A DNA stretch of 64,000 nt, taken from NCBI RefSeq assembly GCF_901709675.1, contig NC_051092.1:1306491-1370490 (forward strand), written 5' to 3'. Below, piece by piece: positions 1 through 28,304 of the stretch. This DNA comes from Syngnathus acus. Lineage: Eukaryota > Chordata > Actinopteri > Syngnathiformes > Syngnathidae. The first letter of the stretch is position 1. Every line of letters begins with the position of its first letter. Made by a program: the position numbers and the translations under genes. The notes under the pieces were generated by a model. That model did no database searches, was not told the origin of the DNA, and was given only the letters and a program-made list of their open reading frames with translations.

Positions 1-126
1 GACGTGTATTATTCTCCAGATATTCTCCATGAATGCAGACTCCTGAACAACAGAGCAACTCATGCAATTTCCCAAAGTGAAAGATCGATGAGCCTGAAGA
101 AGCAACCGAAGCAGTACGCCATCTGA
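1..126 (+). CDS. possible C-terminal end of an unrecognised upstream gene (partial)
   Basis: A plus-strand frame is open from base 1 and ends at a TGA at 124-126, giving 41 residues that finish in KKQPKQYAI. About 415 bases further on lies a canonical AATAAA (541-546), so the stretch could be the last codons and 3' UTR of a gene that starts outside the window. I do not recognise the residues and see no domain. A 41-codon open frame is expected by chance in roughly one case in seven, so this could equally be 3' UTR throughout. Confidence 0.35.
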   Translation, partial: DVYYSPDILHECRLLNNRATHAISQSERSMSLKKQPKQYAI

Positions 127-1226
127 AGCGGGCGGGCCTATTTGTGTGTACTATAGCATGTATTTATTTAAAAATGCCCGTGCTGTATGTGCAGTAGTTT
201 GACTAAGTTGAGCACAAGACCGATATTGTCAGAAAGTACGCGCTGCTTGTGGTGTTTCATAATGTTTGATATTGCACCCTATGCATTGGCTTTTGGAGGA
301 TACTGCATTGTATGCGCAATCAGTTTGGACAGGAGATGTCTTGACTTGCGGACTTTACATTTAGTGCCGTTTCATAGCCTGCATTAATGCCGAGACGTAT
401 GCTGCTAAAATGCCGAGATATTTCAAGTAAGAGCTTTTCCATTTTGCTGGATCATTTTGGGAGCCTCCAATTGCTGTACTTTTTTTTAACCCGTAGCAAA
501 ATGTGATTGAATGTTCCATCTGTTTATACTTGTTTTATACAATAAAGAGTATTGACAATACTTGCGCTGAAGCGTGCAATGCTTTATAATGACGATGCAG
601 ATATCAAACCATCGGCTTTTTCTTTTTGAAATAGCGTTTTACGCCATCTGCTGGCGTCATAAGCAACATTCCCATCATTTTGCATTTTGATCCCTATCAT
701 TTTTTTAAATTAATTCCACTTTTACGGATATACAGTACTGCACTTGAGCAGTATAATATACATTGTCCTATATATTTTTAAGCGAAGATAAAGGGAAATA
801 GAACTAATGCATACGAGTAATAAAGAGATTTAGTTGGGCTATATTATTACTGTACTCGTCATAATTGATTTTCACAGTTTCTGTTTTGGAAACCGTGATT
901 TTATATCATTAGATTTGGCACGGTTTCTTTTAATGTGACGGATTCACTTCCGCCTTGTGACAGGTAAAACAGGAAGTAATCAAATATTTTACAATGTCGT
1001 GTCGTTCTTCTAAGCAAAGTTATTTACCATCCGCAACAATAACACGACGATAGACGTAGATGAAATAACACGTACTTTGACTTCGTGACTAATTGTTGCA
1101 ACTGTACCTGTTTTATTTTGAAAAGTAAATCAAAACTGCGATCCTCTCGGAATCGGAACTTGACCATTTTGTCTGCGGTTCTTCTGCGCCGCATCGACCT
1201 TGGTGGCTACTTGCTACTAGCTAAGC
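127..1226. other. putative 3' UTR of upstream gene, then spacer and idh3a 5' flank
   Basis: No coding exon is recognisable. AATAAA at 541-546 is followed by GT-poor, AT-rich sequence. The palindromic stretch at 641-657 (ACGCCATCTGCTGGCGT) reads on the minus strand as a CTCF-like core, CCAGCAGATGGCGT. The last ~200 bases before 1227 should hold the idh3a promoter and 5' UTR; I see no clear TATA box. Confidence 0.4.
541..546 (+). terminator. polyadenylation signal AATAAA of upstream plus-strand transcript
   Basis: Canonical AATAAA about 415 bases after the possible stop codon at 124-126 and about 680 bases before the idh3a start codon. The pairing with the upstream partial frame is inference. 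Confidence 0.35.
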
Positions 1227-3796
<2,570 letters not shown>

Positions 3797-4163
3797 AGGA
3801 ACGAATTTAGTGTGTGCCTCTTTATGCTCACGTTTGAAACCAAAACACAATTAAAACGGTCTCAGGATTTGTAATCCTGGGTGTCTTCTTTATTTGCAGC
3901 TAACATTTTCTTCGGTTACAAATACTTTGTACTCAGTATGTATTTTATTGCGCTTAAGAGTATGAAGGAGACCAAGTATGATGATGATATTGGCGTGTGT
4001 ATAACTGCTGTGGTTTATATCATATAGATACATTACTATACTTAAAGTCACAAGTTATTTTTGTTAATGTGAAAATTAATCATTATTATATAAGATTGAC
4101 TTTAGGTCATATGGAAATCTTAATTTATATTTTTTTCCTGCATATTCTGAATGTATTATATTT
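3797..4163. other. idh3a 3' UTR and spacer
   Basis: No coding sequence is seen. An ATTAAA-type signal lies about 50 bases after the idh3a stop (near 3849) and is the best polyadenylation candidate. A short inverted repeat, CAGGATT-TGT-AATCCTG, follows it near 3864. The rest is AT-rich. Confidence 0.4.
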
Positions 4164-5039
4164 AGGGATGCATATCGTTAGGATTCTATCGATGTCGATA
4201 TTGATACTCCTTATCGATGCCGATATTTATCAACTCTTATCGATATGTTTGTATGTAATTTGATTGAAGTAAAGATCTGAACAAGAAGATAAAAAGTATC
4301 ATTTATTTTTAACAACTATTTTATTGCTGCAAAGAGGACAACTCAAGCAACATCCTGTACCGTCAATGTAAGCGTTCAACAAGAGAAGCTCTGCAGTGAA
4401 AGTAATTGGAAAACAAACTATAGCAGCACCCTATGCTCAGTCACAGTGGAACTGGACATTTCAAATGAATGGTTTATGCTTAAACTACATGTGATGCTTC
4501 AACAAACGTTCAACTAGTCATCTTTATTTTTCCTCTTTTAACGAGAGTGAATGAGGATACTTGCGTGCGGACTTGTGTGGTGGTTTTACCAAAAAAACAA
4601 TACAACGTAACATTAACGACCAGATATATTAGCAGAGTTAACAACGACAAACATAGAAAACCAACTTACCGTGACTTTTCGTTGCCAAAGGATGGTCAAA
4701 AGAGCTTTGTTGAAGACGCGGTGTTTGCGTTAGCATTAGCCGCTCCACGTAAACTGTCAAAAACAGCGCTCTTTTGACTTTCTCCCGTGAGCACACTAAG
4801 TCCTTCATGAGGTTGCTCGTGTTTCCTCCTTGGTAGCAATTACTTTCCCCAAAAAAATTTAGGCACTTTAAATAGTTTAAAAACTTTAAAAAACCCAAAC
4901 CTTTGAACGCTTCGCTCTCACAGCTGAAATGTTTGTTGTGAGACGCGGTAGGAGCGTTACGTCATCAACGGGTGCCTGCAATAGCGTCATATTTAATTGA
5001 CCGTCGCTGGATGATGATTAAAAATCATTTCTGCATCCC
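4164..5039. mobile_element. candidate non-autonomous hAT-like DNA element
   Basis: The stretch begins AGGGATGCA and ends TGCATCCC, a short terminal inverted repeat of 8 bases. Next to the left end lies a run of ATCGAT/CGATAT motifs (about 4180-4250) of the kind found near the ends of fish hAT-type repeats. The interior has no transposase frame, which fits a non-autonomous copy of about 876 bases. I could not find a convincing 8-base target duplication, so both the boundaries and the class are tentative. Confidence 0.3.
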
Positions 5040-5384
5040 ATTCAACTATTTGAGCTGATTTTGGTTTTATTCATCAATAATTTGTCCGATTTTTACACAT
5101 CTTTCACTTTTACATCAATTGCATTTTTGTCTGAAATGACAAAAATAGCCCATAAATCAAGTCCAGAAAACTAAAAAGTATACGATATACTTAGTTGCCT
5201 CCCAAAATCGAAGATTGAGTGGAAAGAATTTTGAAACTCGAGTGTGGGTGTGATATGTTGTCTTGCTTGTAACTAAAAAACAAATTTATACATGGATGAT
5301 TTTTTTTTTTTTTTTTTTTTTTGCTTAGCCCCTTCTGGGCTTCCGTATTCGACAGCATCCGGCCCATTCAGCTCGATCTCTCCA

Positions 5385-5433
5385 GAAAGTTCCACGCTGA
5401 AGAGCCGTTATAAGAACCAGCCATCTTCTAGAA
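5385..5433 (+). promoter_or_regulatory. dnaja4: heat-shock elements flanking a TATA box, dnaja4 promoter
   Basis: Two perfect inverted HSF-type dimers are visible: GAAAGTTC at 5385-5392 and TTCTAGAA at 5426-5433. Both fit the nGAAnnTTCn / nTTCnnGAAn heat-shock-element rule. A TATA-like TTATAAG lies between them at 5408-5414. This would place transcription start near 5440, giving a short non-coding exon that ends at a consensus GTAAGT donor at 5492. DNAJA4 is a heat-inducible chaperone in mammals, which makes the arrangement sensible. The start site itself is inferred. Confidence 0.55.
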
Positions 5434-5439
5434 ACCGGT

Positions 5440-5491
5440 TTCACTTCAGACTGACACCACAGTCATTTCGTAGGAGACAATAATACCACAA
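5440..5491 (+). other. dnaja4: predicted non-coding first exon of dnaja4
   Basis: Predicted from the TATA-like box at 5408-5414 and a GTAAGT donor at 5492-5497. The matching acceptor is the pyrimidine-rich stretch ending AAG at 5858, nine bases before the start codon at 5868. The 5' boundary is approximate. A (T)n run at about 5299-5322 lies upstream. Confidence 0.4.
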
Positions 5492-5867
5492 GTAAGTTGG
5501 ACTAGCGATGTTAAACGCTTTACAGCTATTTCTCGAAGTTATTACGTCGCATTTTCTGTTAGCACAGTGTTATACACAGTACGGGCTAACGCACGTGATA
5601 ACTGATAAGCACCGAATTGCTTTTAGAGATGAGCAGAGTACGACAAGCTCCATTCTATCAATTTTGTTATTATGCTATGTAATAACCGTGCGGCGTCCTG
5701 TTATTAATGTGGTGTATGTTACTTTTTTTGTCTGTGTTAAAGCGCTTTGTGTTCTCAAACGGGTTGGTTGCTAGCGTCAACTGTGTTGACTGGTCAGCAT
5801 GGCGACCACTTAGAGCTCATTTTGTTGCTGACATTTTTTTTTTACCAATTTCTTGAAGGCTGTCATA

Positions 5868-8393
5868 ATGGTTCGCGAAACTGGCTACTACGATCTCCTT
5901 GGTGTTGGACCCAAAGCTTCTGCGGAGGAAATTAAAAAAGCTTACAGAAAACTGGCGTTAAAATATCACCCGGACAAGAACCCCAATGAGGGCGAGAAGG
6001 TGAGCTGAAGCTAAATATAGACTTTTGGATAATCTCTGTGGCCATTTACGACTTGTTGGGAATGGCCCCTTCTAATTTTACACCCTATGGAATGATCTGG
6101 TAGCTTCTCTTTGTAGGTACAGTATGGACAGACCTGTTAGCTGTATGATCCAGTCTGGAATAGCACATGATGCAATGACAAGAGGTTATGCAATTTGAGA
6201 AAGTCATTCGGGACCAAGCCCAGATGTGGACAATAGAACCCCTCAAAAATGTTTCATATCTCATCTTAACCAGTGGTTTATATTATCTAATTTATACTAA
6301 TATATTTGTTATGCATTTTAAAAGGGTATGGTCTGTCAGTAGAATATTATTAAAATTGTCTGCTGAAATGATCCATCTCTGGCGCCACCTCATGCTCCTT
6401 TTGCCTTGACAATAGCCTATGAAAGAATGTGGAAACACAAGGAGTGTTATTGACCACTTGTCAGGAATGCAGTAAGTCAGCTTTTTTGGATTTTTTAAAA
6501 TTGCGATTGTACGTTCCAACACACACATGGCCAAATCGGTCAAATGTAGTGTTTTGCAGCAATCTGTCATAAAAAAGACAATGTCGGCACAGTGGCGAAG
6601 AAGAGTTTGTTTTACACAGTCGATGTTTGTTCAGTACTCGTGCACGGTAGTGATGGGTGTGGCTTTGGTCAGAGGCTTGAAGCATGAAGTGAGGCGACAT
6701 TCAAATGTTGGGAGTGGCTAAAAAAACTGTCAAACATTTGAACATTCAGGCATTGGTATGTGATGCTCTTTTTTTTGGTCCGCAGTTCAAGCTTATATCG
6801 CAAGCATATGATGTGCTTTCGGATTCCAAAAAGAGAGATCTCTACGACCAAGGCGGGGAGCAAGCAATTAAAGAAGGCGGAATGGGCGGAGGGTCATCCC
6901 CCATGGACATTTTCAACATGTTCTTTGGGGGCGGGGGAAGGATGCAGAGAGAGAGGAGAGGTAAGAGGTCTTAAAAAGAAACTGACCTCCAAATGTCAAC
7001 TCAAACTGATGACTTTGTAGGGAAGAACATTGTCCACCAGTTAAGCGTTTCGCTGGAGGACATGTACAATGGCTGCACGAGGAAGCTGGCACTCCAGAAG
7101 AACGTCATATGTGAAAAGTGCGATGGTACGCAGTCCTCTTGGAATATGTCCTTCTGTATTTCCATTTCTCAAATAAGTCCCCATGTATATTTTCTTTGCA
7201 TTCAGGTTATGGTGGTAAGAAAGGTACCTTGGAGAAATGCTCCAACTGTAAAGGAAGAGGAGTGCAGATCAAGGTGCAGCAGATAGGACCGGGCATGATT
7301 CAGCAGATTCAGAGCATGTGCGGAGATTGTCACGGGCAGGGCGAATCGTTCAGCTCAAAGGACCGCTGCAAGACTTGCAATGGGCACAAAGTGGAGCGTA
7401 AGAAGAAAATCCTGGAAGTTCACATTGACAAAGGTCATATACACGACATATTGCATTCGAGCAAGCAGTCTGTCTTCTTCCATGATGTGTCGAGAAACAA
7501 GTGGATGATGTTTTTACCGCAGGTATGAGAGACGGTCAGAAAATTACATTTCACGGCGAAGGAGACCAGGAGCCTGACCTGGAGCCCGGTGACGTCATCA
7601 TCGTGCTGGACCAGAAGGAGCATAGCCTTTTCAAACGAAGCGACGATAACCTCACCATGACCATGAGCATCAAACTGGTGGAGGCCTTGTGCGGCTTCAA
7701 GAAGGCCATCAACACCCTGGACGACCGAACGCTCGTTATCACCTCGCAACCAGGTAAGCGCTACACACGTGGACTGTGACGGTTGCCTTCTTTCGCCGCC
7801 ATTAAGTCTTTCTCTTTGCCCGATCGAAGGTGAAGTTATAAAGAACAACGACACAAAGGTGATCCAAAACGAAGGAATGCCAGTGTACAGGAGCCCTTAC
7901 GAAAAGGGACAACTCTTCATACAGTTCCAGGTAAGATTGTAATAACAGCGTTAACTAGCCTTGACAGTTTAGTTCATTCTCTGACCAAACCGAATGCACT
8001 CAAGTCCCAATTCAAATGACTAGAAATGCAAATTTGTTTTGATGAAGAAACTGTGACCCAACTTCGAGGTTATTTTAAATACAAGCAACCATTACCTGAT
8101 GTCAAGGAATGCTCTTACTTACAATTTGAATGGTGGTTATTATTTTAAAACATTGTGTACTTACATCTACTGTTCAGGTGGAGTTTCCTGAAAAACACTG
8201 GCTCCCGGAACATCTCATGTTCCAGCTGGAAAGGCTGCTTCCCCCCAGGGAGGACGTGTTGATCACCGACGACACGGAGGAGGTTGAGCTCTGCGAGGTG
8301 GACGAGCGAACGCAGCAGCGGAACTACAGCAGAGAAGCTTACGATGAAGACGAGTTGGGTCCCAGAGGTGGGGTGCAGTGTCAGACGCAGTAG
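5868..8393 (+). CDS. dnaja4: DnaJ homolog subfamily A member 4 (type-I Hsp40 co-chaperone)
   Basis: J-domain co-chaperone that stimulates Hsp70 ATP hydrolysis and delivers unfolded clients. Seven coding exons are seen: 5868-5999, 6786-6960, 7021-7125, 7206-7433, 7523-7753, 7830-7930, 8178-8393. They sum to 1,188 nt, or 395 residues; human DNAJA4 has 397. Residues 1-66 form the J domain, with the HPD tripeptide at 34-36. A short Gly/Phe-rich linker ([12 protein letters not shown]) follows. Four CxxCxGx(G) zinc-binding repeats come next (CEKCDG, CSNCKG, CGDCHG, CKTCNG), then the C-terminal substrate-binding domain. The protein ends in CQTQ, a CaaX box with a farnesylation-type final residue, so it is probably lipidated and membrane-tethered. 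The tail ([10 protein letters not shown]) and the idh3a neighbour point to DNAJA4 rather than DNAJA1. Confidence 0.94.
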
Positions 8394-9182
8394 TCTGCCA
8401 CCCTGTGGACAAAGTGAATCACCTGGGCTGAGGTTCTTTAGTTACTGTGTTCCAACTTTTGTGCTGATTAAGCACCCAGCCCAAATTTTACTTTGTTCTA
8501 AGAGGCGCTGAGTTGGAAACATAACTTGACACCCAAGTGGCACAGTTTAGTTCAGGAAAGACTGATCTGGTTTTTTTTTTTTTTTTTTACACCAGCTCAT
8601 GCCACAAAAAGTGCTGACACAAATGAAAATGAATCCCATCTCGTTCATAATCACCTTTTTAAGGTCCACCGCACACTGAGCTAGTTGACCAAAAGCTCCT
8701 GAATTGTTGTATCTAGTTTTGCTCGAAATTTGAATTGTTGATGAACGGCACTGCAAATGTAACGGTCAATCAAAAATTTCATCAGAGGTGTTGTTCACAT
8801 CAAAAACGGTTTCGAAGGTCACTACAATTTTTTTTTTTTTTTTTAACAATATAATGTATATTGCACCGATGGCTAAAAAGCAAAGTGTTAATATCCATTT
8901 CAAAAAGCTGATTTTAATCACCTTTGACACAAATGAATATGTACTGAACTGTACCACTTGGTGAAAACATTGCTTTTGTTTAACATTCTTTAGATATGGT
9001 TATGCAAGGTTTGTGATTGGTAAAAAACATTATGTACCTGTTGCTGGTCTTCTCTTTATGTTAATACCCCAACAGATGTTTAAAAGACTACTTTGTATGC
9101 TTTCCGTGAAGGTCATTTCAGTCATAGCTCCTCAAAAACCTTTATCAATAAATTTCCTGTGTGCTTCAATTGTTGCCACTTT
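8394..9182 (+). other. dnaja4: dnaja4 3' UTR
   Basis: AT-rich sequence without coding exons, running from the dnaja4 stop codon to a canonical AATAAA at 9147-9152. Two T-runs (about 8571-8588 and 8828-8844) interrupt it. Confidence 0.6.
9147..9152 (+). terminator. dnaja4: polyadenylation signal AATAAA of dnaja4
   Basis: Canonical hexamer about 754 bases after the dnaja4 stop. A candidate minus-strand AATAAA for rps27l lies only about 30 bases further right, so the two transcripts probably end within, or overlap by, a few tens of bases. Confidence 0.6.
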
Positions 9183-9188
9183 TTTATT
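9183..9188 (-). terminator. rps27l: candidate polyadenylation signal of rps27l (minus strand)
   Basis: TTTATT on the plus strand reads AATAAA on the minus strand, about 130 bases past the rps27l stop codon. A UTR of that length suits a small ribosomal-protein gene. Confidence 0.5.
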
Positions 9189-9319
9189 GACTAGTAAATT
9201 GTATTAAAGGCATATTTTATAGCAACCTTATAAAATCACAAACATGATTTGTATCCATCTGCATAGTGACATCTGAACCAGGGATTTCATAATGGGCATT
9301 TTAGAATGAATGTTTCCTT

Positions 9320-10405
9320 TTAATGCTGCTTCCTCCTGAAAGAACAGCCTGTAAAGCAGAAGATTTTTTTTTAGTTAAGCCTCAGTCAGATACAGACACT
9401 ATTTTATGACACTTGCTGAAGTTCACCTTCTGTGAGTCTGGCTTTTCCTCCTTTCGGCTGACACAACACTGTGGAGCATCCCACACATAGAACCACCGTC
9501 TGCGCATGGCTGAACACAGTCGTGATCTTGTAGCATCCTGCAAATGCACACACATTAATACCTTTCTTTGCTACTGGTAAACAAATGTCACTTCTGCGGA
9601 GCTTACCTGGACACTTCACATCCATAAAATAGGAGTTTGGACTCTGAACAAGTCTTTTCTTTTTGTGTTGTCTCCTCTCATATTCAAGGGAGGGGTGAAG
9701 GAGGTCTTTAGCCAACTAAAAGACATAATAGGTTGTACTTTTTTTAACATGTAATGTAAAAACAGGATACAGAGCAGCACATAGCGGTAAAGATTCGACA
9801 TCAACATGGTTCAATTGTAAAAAAAAAAAAAAAAGTATGGCATATTTTGGTATGTCACGACGAACAAGTCTAAAAAAAAAAAATCTAAATTGATCGTCTT
9901 TATTTATAGGTGCTTCAAAGATTTCAATTGCTCTGTAAACAGTAACGTTATGAAAATCCAAACAGGACTCAAAAGATCTTGTAAATAACCGAAGCACGTC
10001 TGAAGCTTCAAACAAGACAGCAATAACTCTTCAATCGACATCAATTCCAAACATTCGCAATCGACTTAACGGTCATTTTTGCTATTTTTAACGCTGAAAT
10101 TGAGCAATGGTCGCTGTGAAGAAAATTGGGACGCAGGCTAATGTCTGGACCTCGTGAGAAGTCCCTCACGCGCTGCTGACTTTCCAGCAATTAGACGACC
10201 CCCGCGTCTCGCCAAGCTAAAGCGGGGCTAGCAATAAACACTCCACGGGCACACCATGCGCTTGCTCTCACTACGTACAGCAGCACAATGTTATTCAAAA
10301 CGGCTCCCACCATTCGTTTCCTGTGTGACTTTATTACACAAACGTTGTGTTTTGGAAAATAAAGGAAACAATAAGGATAGATGAGAGTTTTTAACTTACA
10401 GGCAT
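9320..10405 (-). CDS. rps27l: 40S ribosomal protein S27-like (eS27 paralogue)
   Basis: Small-subunit ribosomal protein with a C4 zinc finger. Four exons on the minus strand are seen: 10400-10405 (only ATG CCT, then a GTAAGT donor), 9607-9715, 9427-9537 and 9320-9348. They sum to 255 nt, exactly 84 residues, the family length. The zinc ligands are Cys37, Cys40, Cys56 and Cys59 (CPGCYK ... CVGC). The C-terminal GCSFRRKQH is intact. The N-terminal LHPSLE variant is closer to RPS27L than to RPS27 (LHPSPE). RAB8B as divergent neighbour, as in human 15q22, supports the L paralogue. The start is fixed by the split MP|LAKDLL typical of this gene, in which exon 1 holds just two codons. Confidence 0.94.
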
Positions 10406-10923
10406 CTCGCTGCGCTTCTTCTTCTTCTTCTACTTGGTGGTTGTAGATATCAACTGGGAAGAACTGGGATTACCACCGAGCTGCTATTACGAAAAATAAA
10501 AGCAAAGTGCTTAGAATCTGATAAGAAATAGATAATAAAAGTACATGAATACTTCAAGTAGTTTAATCATTCATTTACAATAGACATGATTGCTCGAGTA
10601 GGTTTATTTAATACATAGAAATGCTTAAAATTGTATGAAAGCGAAACTTAAAAGATATATATAGTATTGTTTTTTTGTTTTTTTTATTAGAGTTCCAAGC
10701 AAACAACGCGTGTTTAGTGGGAGAAAAAAAAAATCAAAACAATAGCGGTTTGGTAATTAAAACTACACCAACCAAAATGCAGCGCGCAGCATTACGTCAC
10801 TCATCTCTGCATTGGCCAGCCGCCAGACCGCCTAGGACAGCTGAGGACCCAAAAGACAGGGGATCCCTCCCGGCCCAGCATTCCCAATTATTGACCCAAA
10901 TCTCGTCGTGTTTCCTTCACGCA
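10406..10923. promoter_or_regulatory. shared head-to-head promoter interval of rps27l and rab8b
   Basis: 518 bases separate the two divergent start codons. A CRE/ATF-type TTACGTCA lies at 10792-10799, and an inverted CCAAT (ATTGGCC) about 20 bases beyond it, some 110 bases upstream of the rab8b ATG. The rps27l side carries a (CTT)n tract at about 10415-10431. No clear TATA box is seen on either strand. Bidirectional use is inferred from spacing and from the same arrangement in human. Confidence 0.5.
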
Positions 10924-12414
10924 ATGGCGAAGACGTACGATTACCTCTTTAAACTGTTGCTCATTGGCGACAGCGGGGTGGGCAAGACGTGCCTTCTCTT
11001 TCGGTTCAGCGAAGACTCCTTTAATACCACCTTCATATCCACCATAGGTGAGTTGACCGCACTAGCCTGTCAGTTACAATCATCATCATAATAATAAAGC
11101 ACGGTTTACATATGTAATAACACAACATAGGTTGTGCATTCGGGTACGTGTTTGTATACAAAGGGCAGAGATTGATTGCATGCGAAAAAGACAATGGGTG
11201 TGAGATACATTCTAATGAGCTATCCATCAAACAAGCCCAGATTTCACATGGATCAAGTCAACGTGTTAGTTAAATGAGCTGAGATGTAGATGTTCCACAT
11301 TTGAAACAATATGCATCCAAAAGAAAATAATGAAGATCCACTCCTGCAGTTTTCTGACAAGTCTGTTCATTTTACTGCAGGAATCGACTTCAAAATCAGA
11401 ACAATTGAGCTGGATGGAAAGAGGGTCAAACTTCAAATATGGTAAGTGTCATTTGATTTTGATTTTTTTTTTATTGGGAAAAAAATATGGATGCAGATCT
11501 TTGTTTTCACTCAGGGACACTGCAGGCCAAGAACGCTTTCGCACCATCACGACAGCTTACTACAGAGGAGCCATGGTAAGTGTTCACTCACTGTGCTGGA
11601 ATGTTGAGAAGCTGGACGAAGGAACAATGATTTGTCATTGTCCTCCTCTCAGGGAATCATGCTGGTCTACGACATCTCCAACGAGAAGTCGTTTGAAAAC
11701 ATTAAAAACTGGATCAGGAATATTGAAGAGGTGAGCTGTGGATGAATTTGTATTTAAAATTGAATTATAGGTAATAACAGTAGGGAAGCACGTCGTTAAG
11801 AATTGTGATTCATTTCGCCTTCAACTTTCCAACTCGCAGCACGCCTCATCGGACGTGGAGAAGATGGTCCTGGGTAACAAATGTGACATGAGTGACAGGC
11901 GGCAGGTGTCCAAAGACAGGGGTGAAAAAGTGAGTGAGTCCCCAACTCTGCCAACAGCATCTCATTCGAGTAACTCAAATACATTCGATATGCATGCTAA
12001 TCAAATCACCGCCATGTTGTTTTTCCTCTTTAGCTGGCTATTGATTATGGTGTCAAGTTCCTGGAAACCAGCGCAAAGACAAGTCTAAATGTAGAAGAGG
12101 TACGTTCACTTTTAGAATCTTGACATTTTGAAGTATGATATGGTGGAGGAAGATTGTCATGCCGAAAACTGAGGTAATGAATCGTATTTGTTTTGTGATT
12201 TGAATCAGGCCTTTTATACCATGGGAAGAGACATTCTGCACAACCTGAGCTCAAAGACAGTAAGTGCTTTTGACATGAAACCTTTGGGCGACACAAATGT
12301 GACTTATTGTTTTCTTAATAGACTGACAACATTGCTGGAGGGTCGGGAAAAGCAATCAAGATCACAGAGAAAAAATCCAAGAGGATCAAATTCCTCAAGT
12401 GCTCGCTCATCTAG
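10924..12414 (+). CDS. rab8b: Ras-related GTPase Rab-8B
   Basis: Small GTPase of post-Golgi exocytic and ciliary membrane traffic. Eight coding exons are seen: 10924-11047, 11381-11441, 11515-11575, 11653-11730, 11840-11929, 12034-12099, 12209-12259, 12322-12414. They give 207 residues, the exact RAB8 length. The P-loop is GDSGVGKT at 15-22, switch I ends in TIGIDF, DTAGQE is at 63-68, NKCD at 121-124 and SAK at 151-153. All nucleotide-binding motifs are intact. The tail ends KFLKCSLI, a single-cysteine CaaX-like geranylgeranylation site; human RAB8B ends [24 protein letters not shown] and NVEEAF fit RAB8B better than RAB8A. The variable region (about 175-200) differs from mammalian RAB8B, as expected for a Rab tail. 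Confidence 0.94.
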
Positions 12415-13669
12415 AGCATGCTGTGACCTTGCTCTTTTTGAGAGGGCTCATTGCTTCTCAATGTGACTTTGGAGGGGGAGGGGCTTCTCAGCGTGAGCGG
12501 ACTGCTTCCCCCGCACGAGGGCTCGTCCCGATTGAAGACACGGAACCGGGGGCCTGAACCTTGAACGGTAGGCCATGGCTTGTTTCTAGCCGAGGAGTCC
12601 GTTTTCTCTTTTGCCTTTACCTCAGTTATTCAACTTGTGTTCTTAACATACGTGTACAATAACAAACACTTAACTCGTTTCACTTTGTAGCACTACTATT
12701 TTGACTTTGTGCCATATTGACCACGAGGACGCTGTGCGACATACATATCAAGTCCCAGCAATGATTGTATTTGTGTGTGTATGTAAATTTATGTCTATGG
12801 GTCATTTTCATACAATTTGATCGTCCATGGTAAAAACATTTTTTTTTCATGTTGCATTTGTCACGCTTAAAAACATTTCAGTAAGTTATGAATATAACAT
12901 TTGAGGTATTCATAAGTTGAAGTTAACCTGAAATGTATTTTGCCGTCTGTCTGCTTTGTACGATTGCAAAATGGCTGCGCAGATCCCTCGGGTGTATTAA
13001 TTGCTACAAGAGTGACAAAGACTGAAGATGCGCATGTGGAATGTAGAAGCAATAAACAATATACACTTTTTTTTTTTTTTTTTGGGGGGGCTGAAAGCTT
13101 GAATAAGATTTTGGAAACAATTACGACTTGAATGGAAACTGTCAACAATTCAAATAATCAGTAAAATACTCATTGTATTACCATTATTAATCAAATATGA
13201 AAATGACCCAAACTTGAAGGCATTAGACTGACTAGACAATGTACAAACTCCATGTGTTTGTTTTTTAACTTTATGAATTAATGACTGACAAAATAGAAGA
13301 GTTCCACTTCCTGTGATGAGAGCCAGTGACTCCATTGTTGTGATGCCATTGTCAGTATTTGCATGTTGTAATATTAAGCACTACCCGAAGAGAAGATGCT
13401 TCTGAAAGTGATTGTTGAGTACATGTCACGGTGCAATATATATATATGTTGACATTCGGAAGTTTTTTTTTTTCCACATTAAAAGACTTGAGGAAAGCTT
13501 GTTTGGGTGTTTTCAGAAACAGGGACATCTTTCCTCCATACACTAAAAAGTGATTTAGTCGTATTTCGGACTTTCTTCTAATAATTGTGCTCTTCTTGTT
13601 CTCCTCGTTGACCTCATAGTCATACGTGACAATTGTGGTTTGATGAATTGTTTCCCGACTTTTCAGATG
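12415..13669. other. rab8b 3' UTR and convergent spacer to trpm1
   Basis: No coding exon. A canonical plus-strand AATAAA at 13051-13056, about 640 bases past the rab8b stop, is the likely rab8b polyadenylation signal. For trpm1, which ends at 13670 on the other strand, I could not find a canonical AATAAA or ATTAAA in the few hundred bases beyond its stop. Confidence 0.5.
13051..13056 (+). terminator. rab8b: polyadenylation signal AATAAA of rab8b
   Basis: Canonical hexamer followed about 15 bases later by a T-run and a G-rich stretch (GGGGGGG near 13085), the usual downstream element. Confidence 0.55.
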
Positions 13670-28304
<14,635 letters not shown>

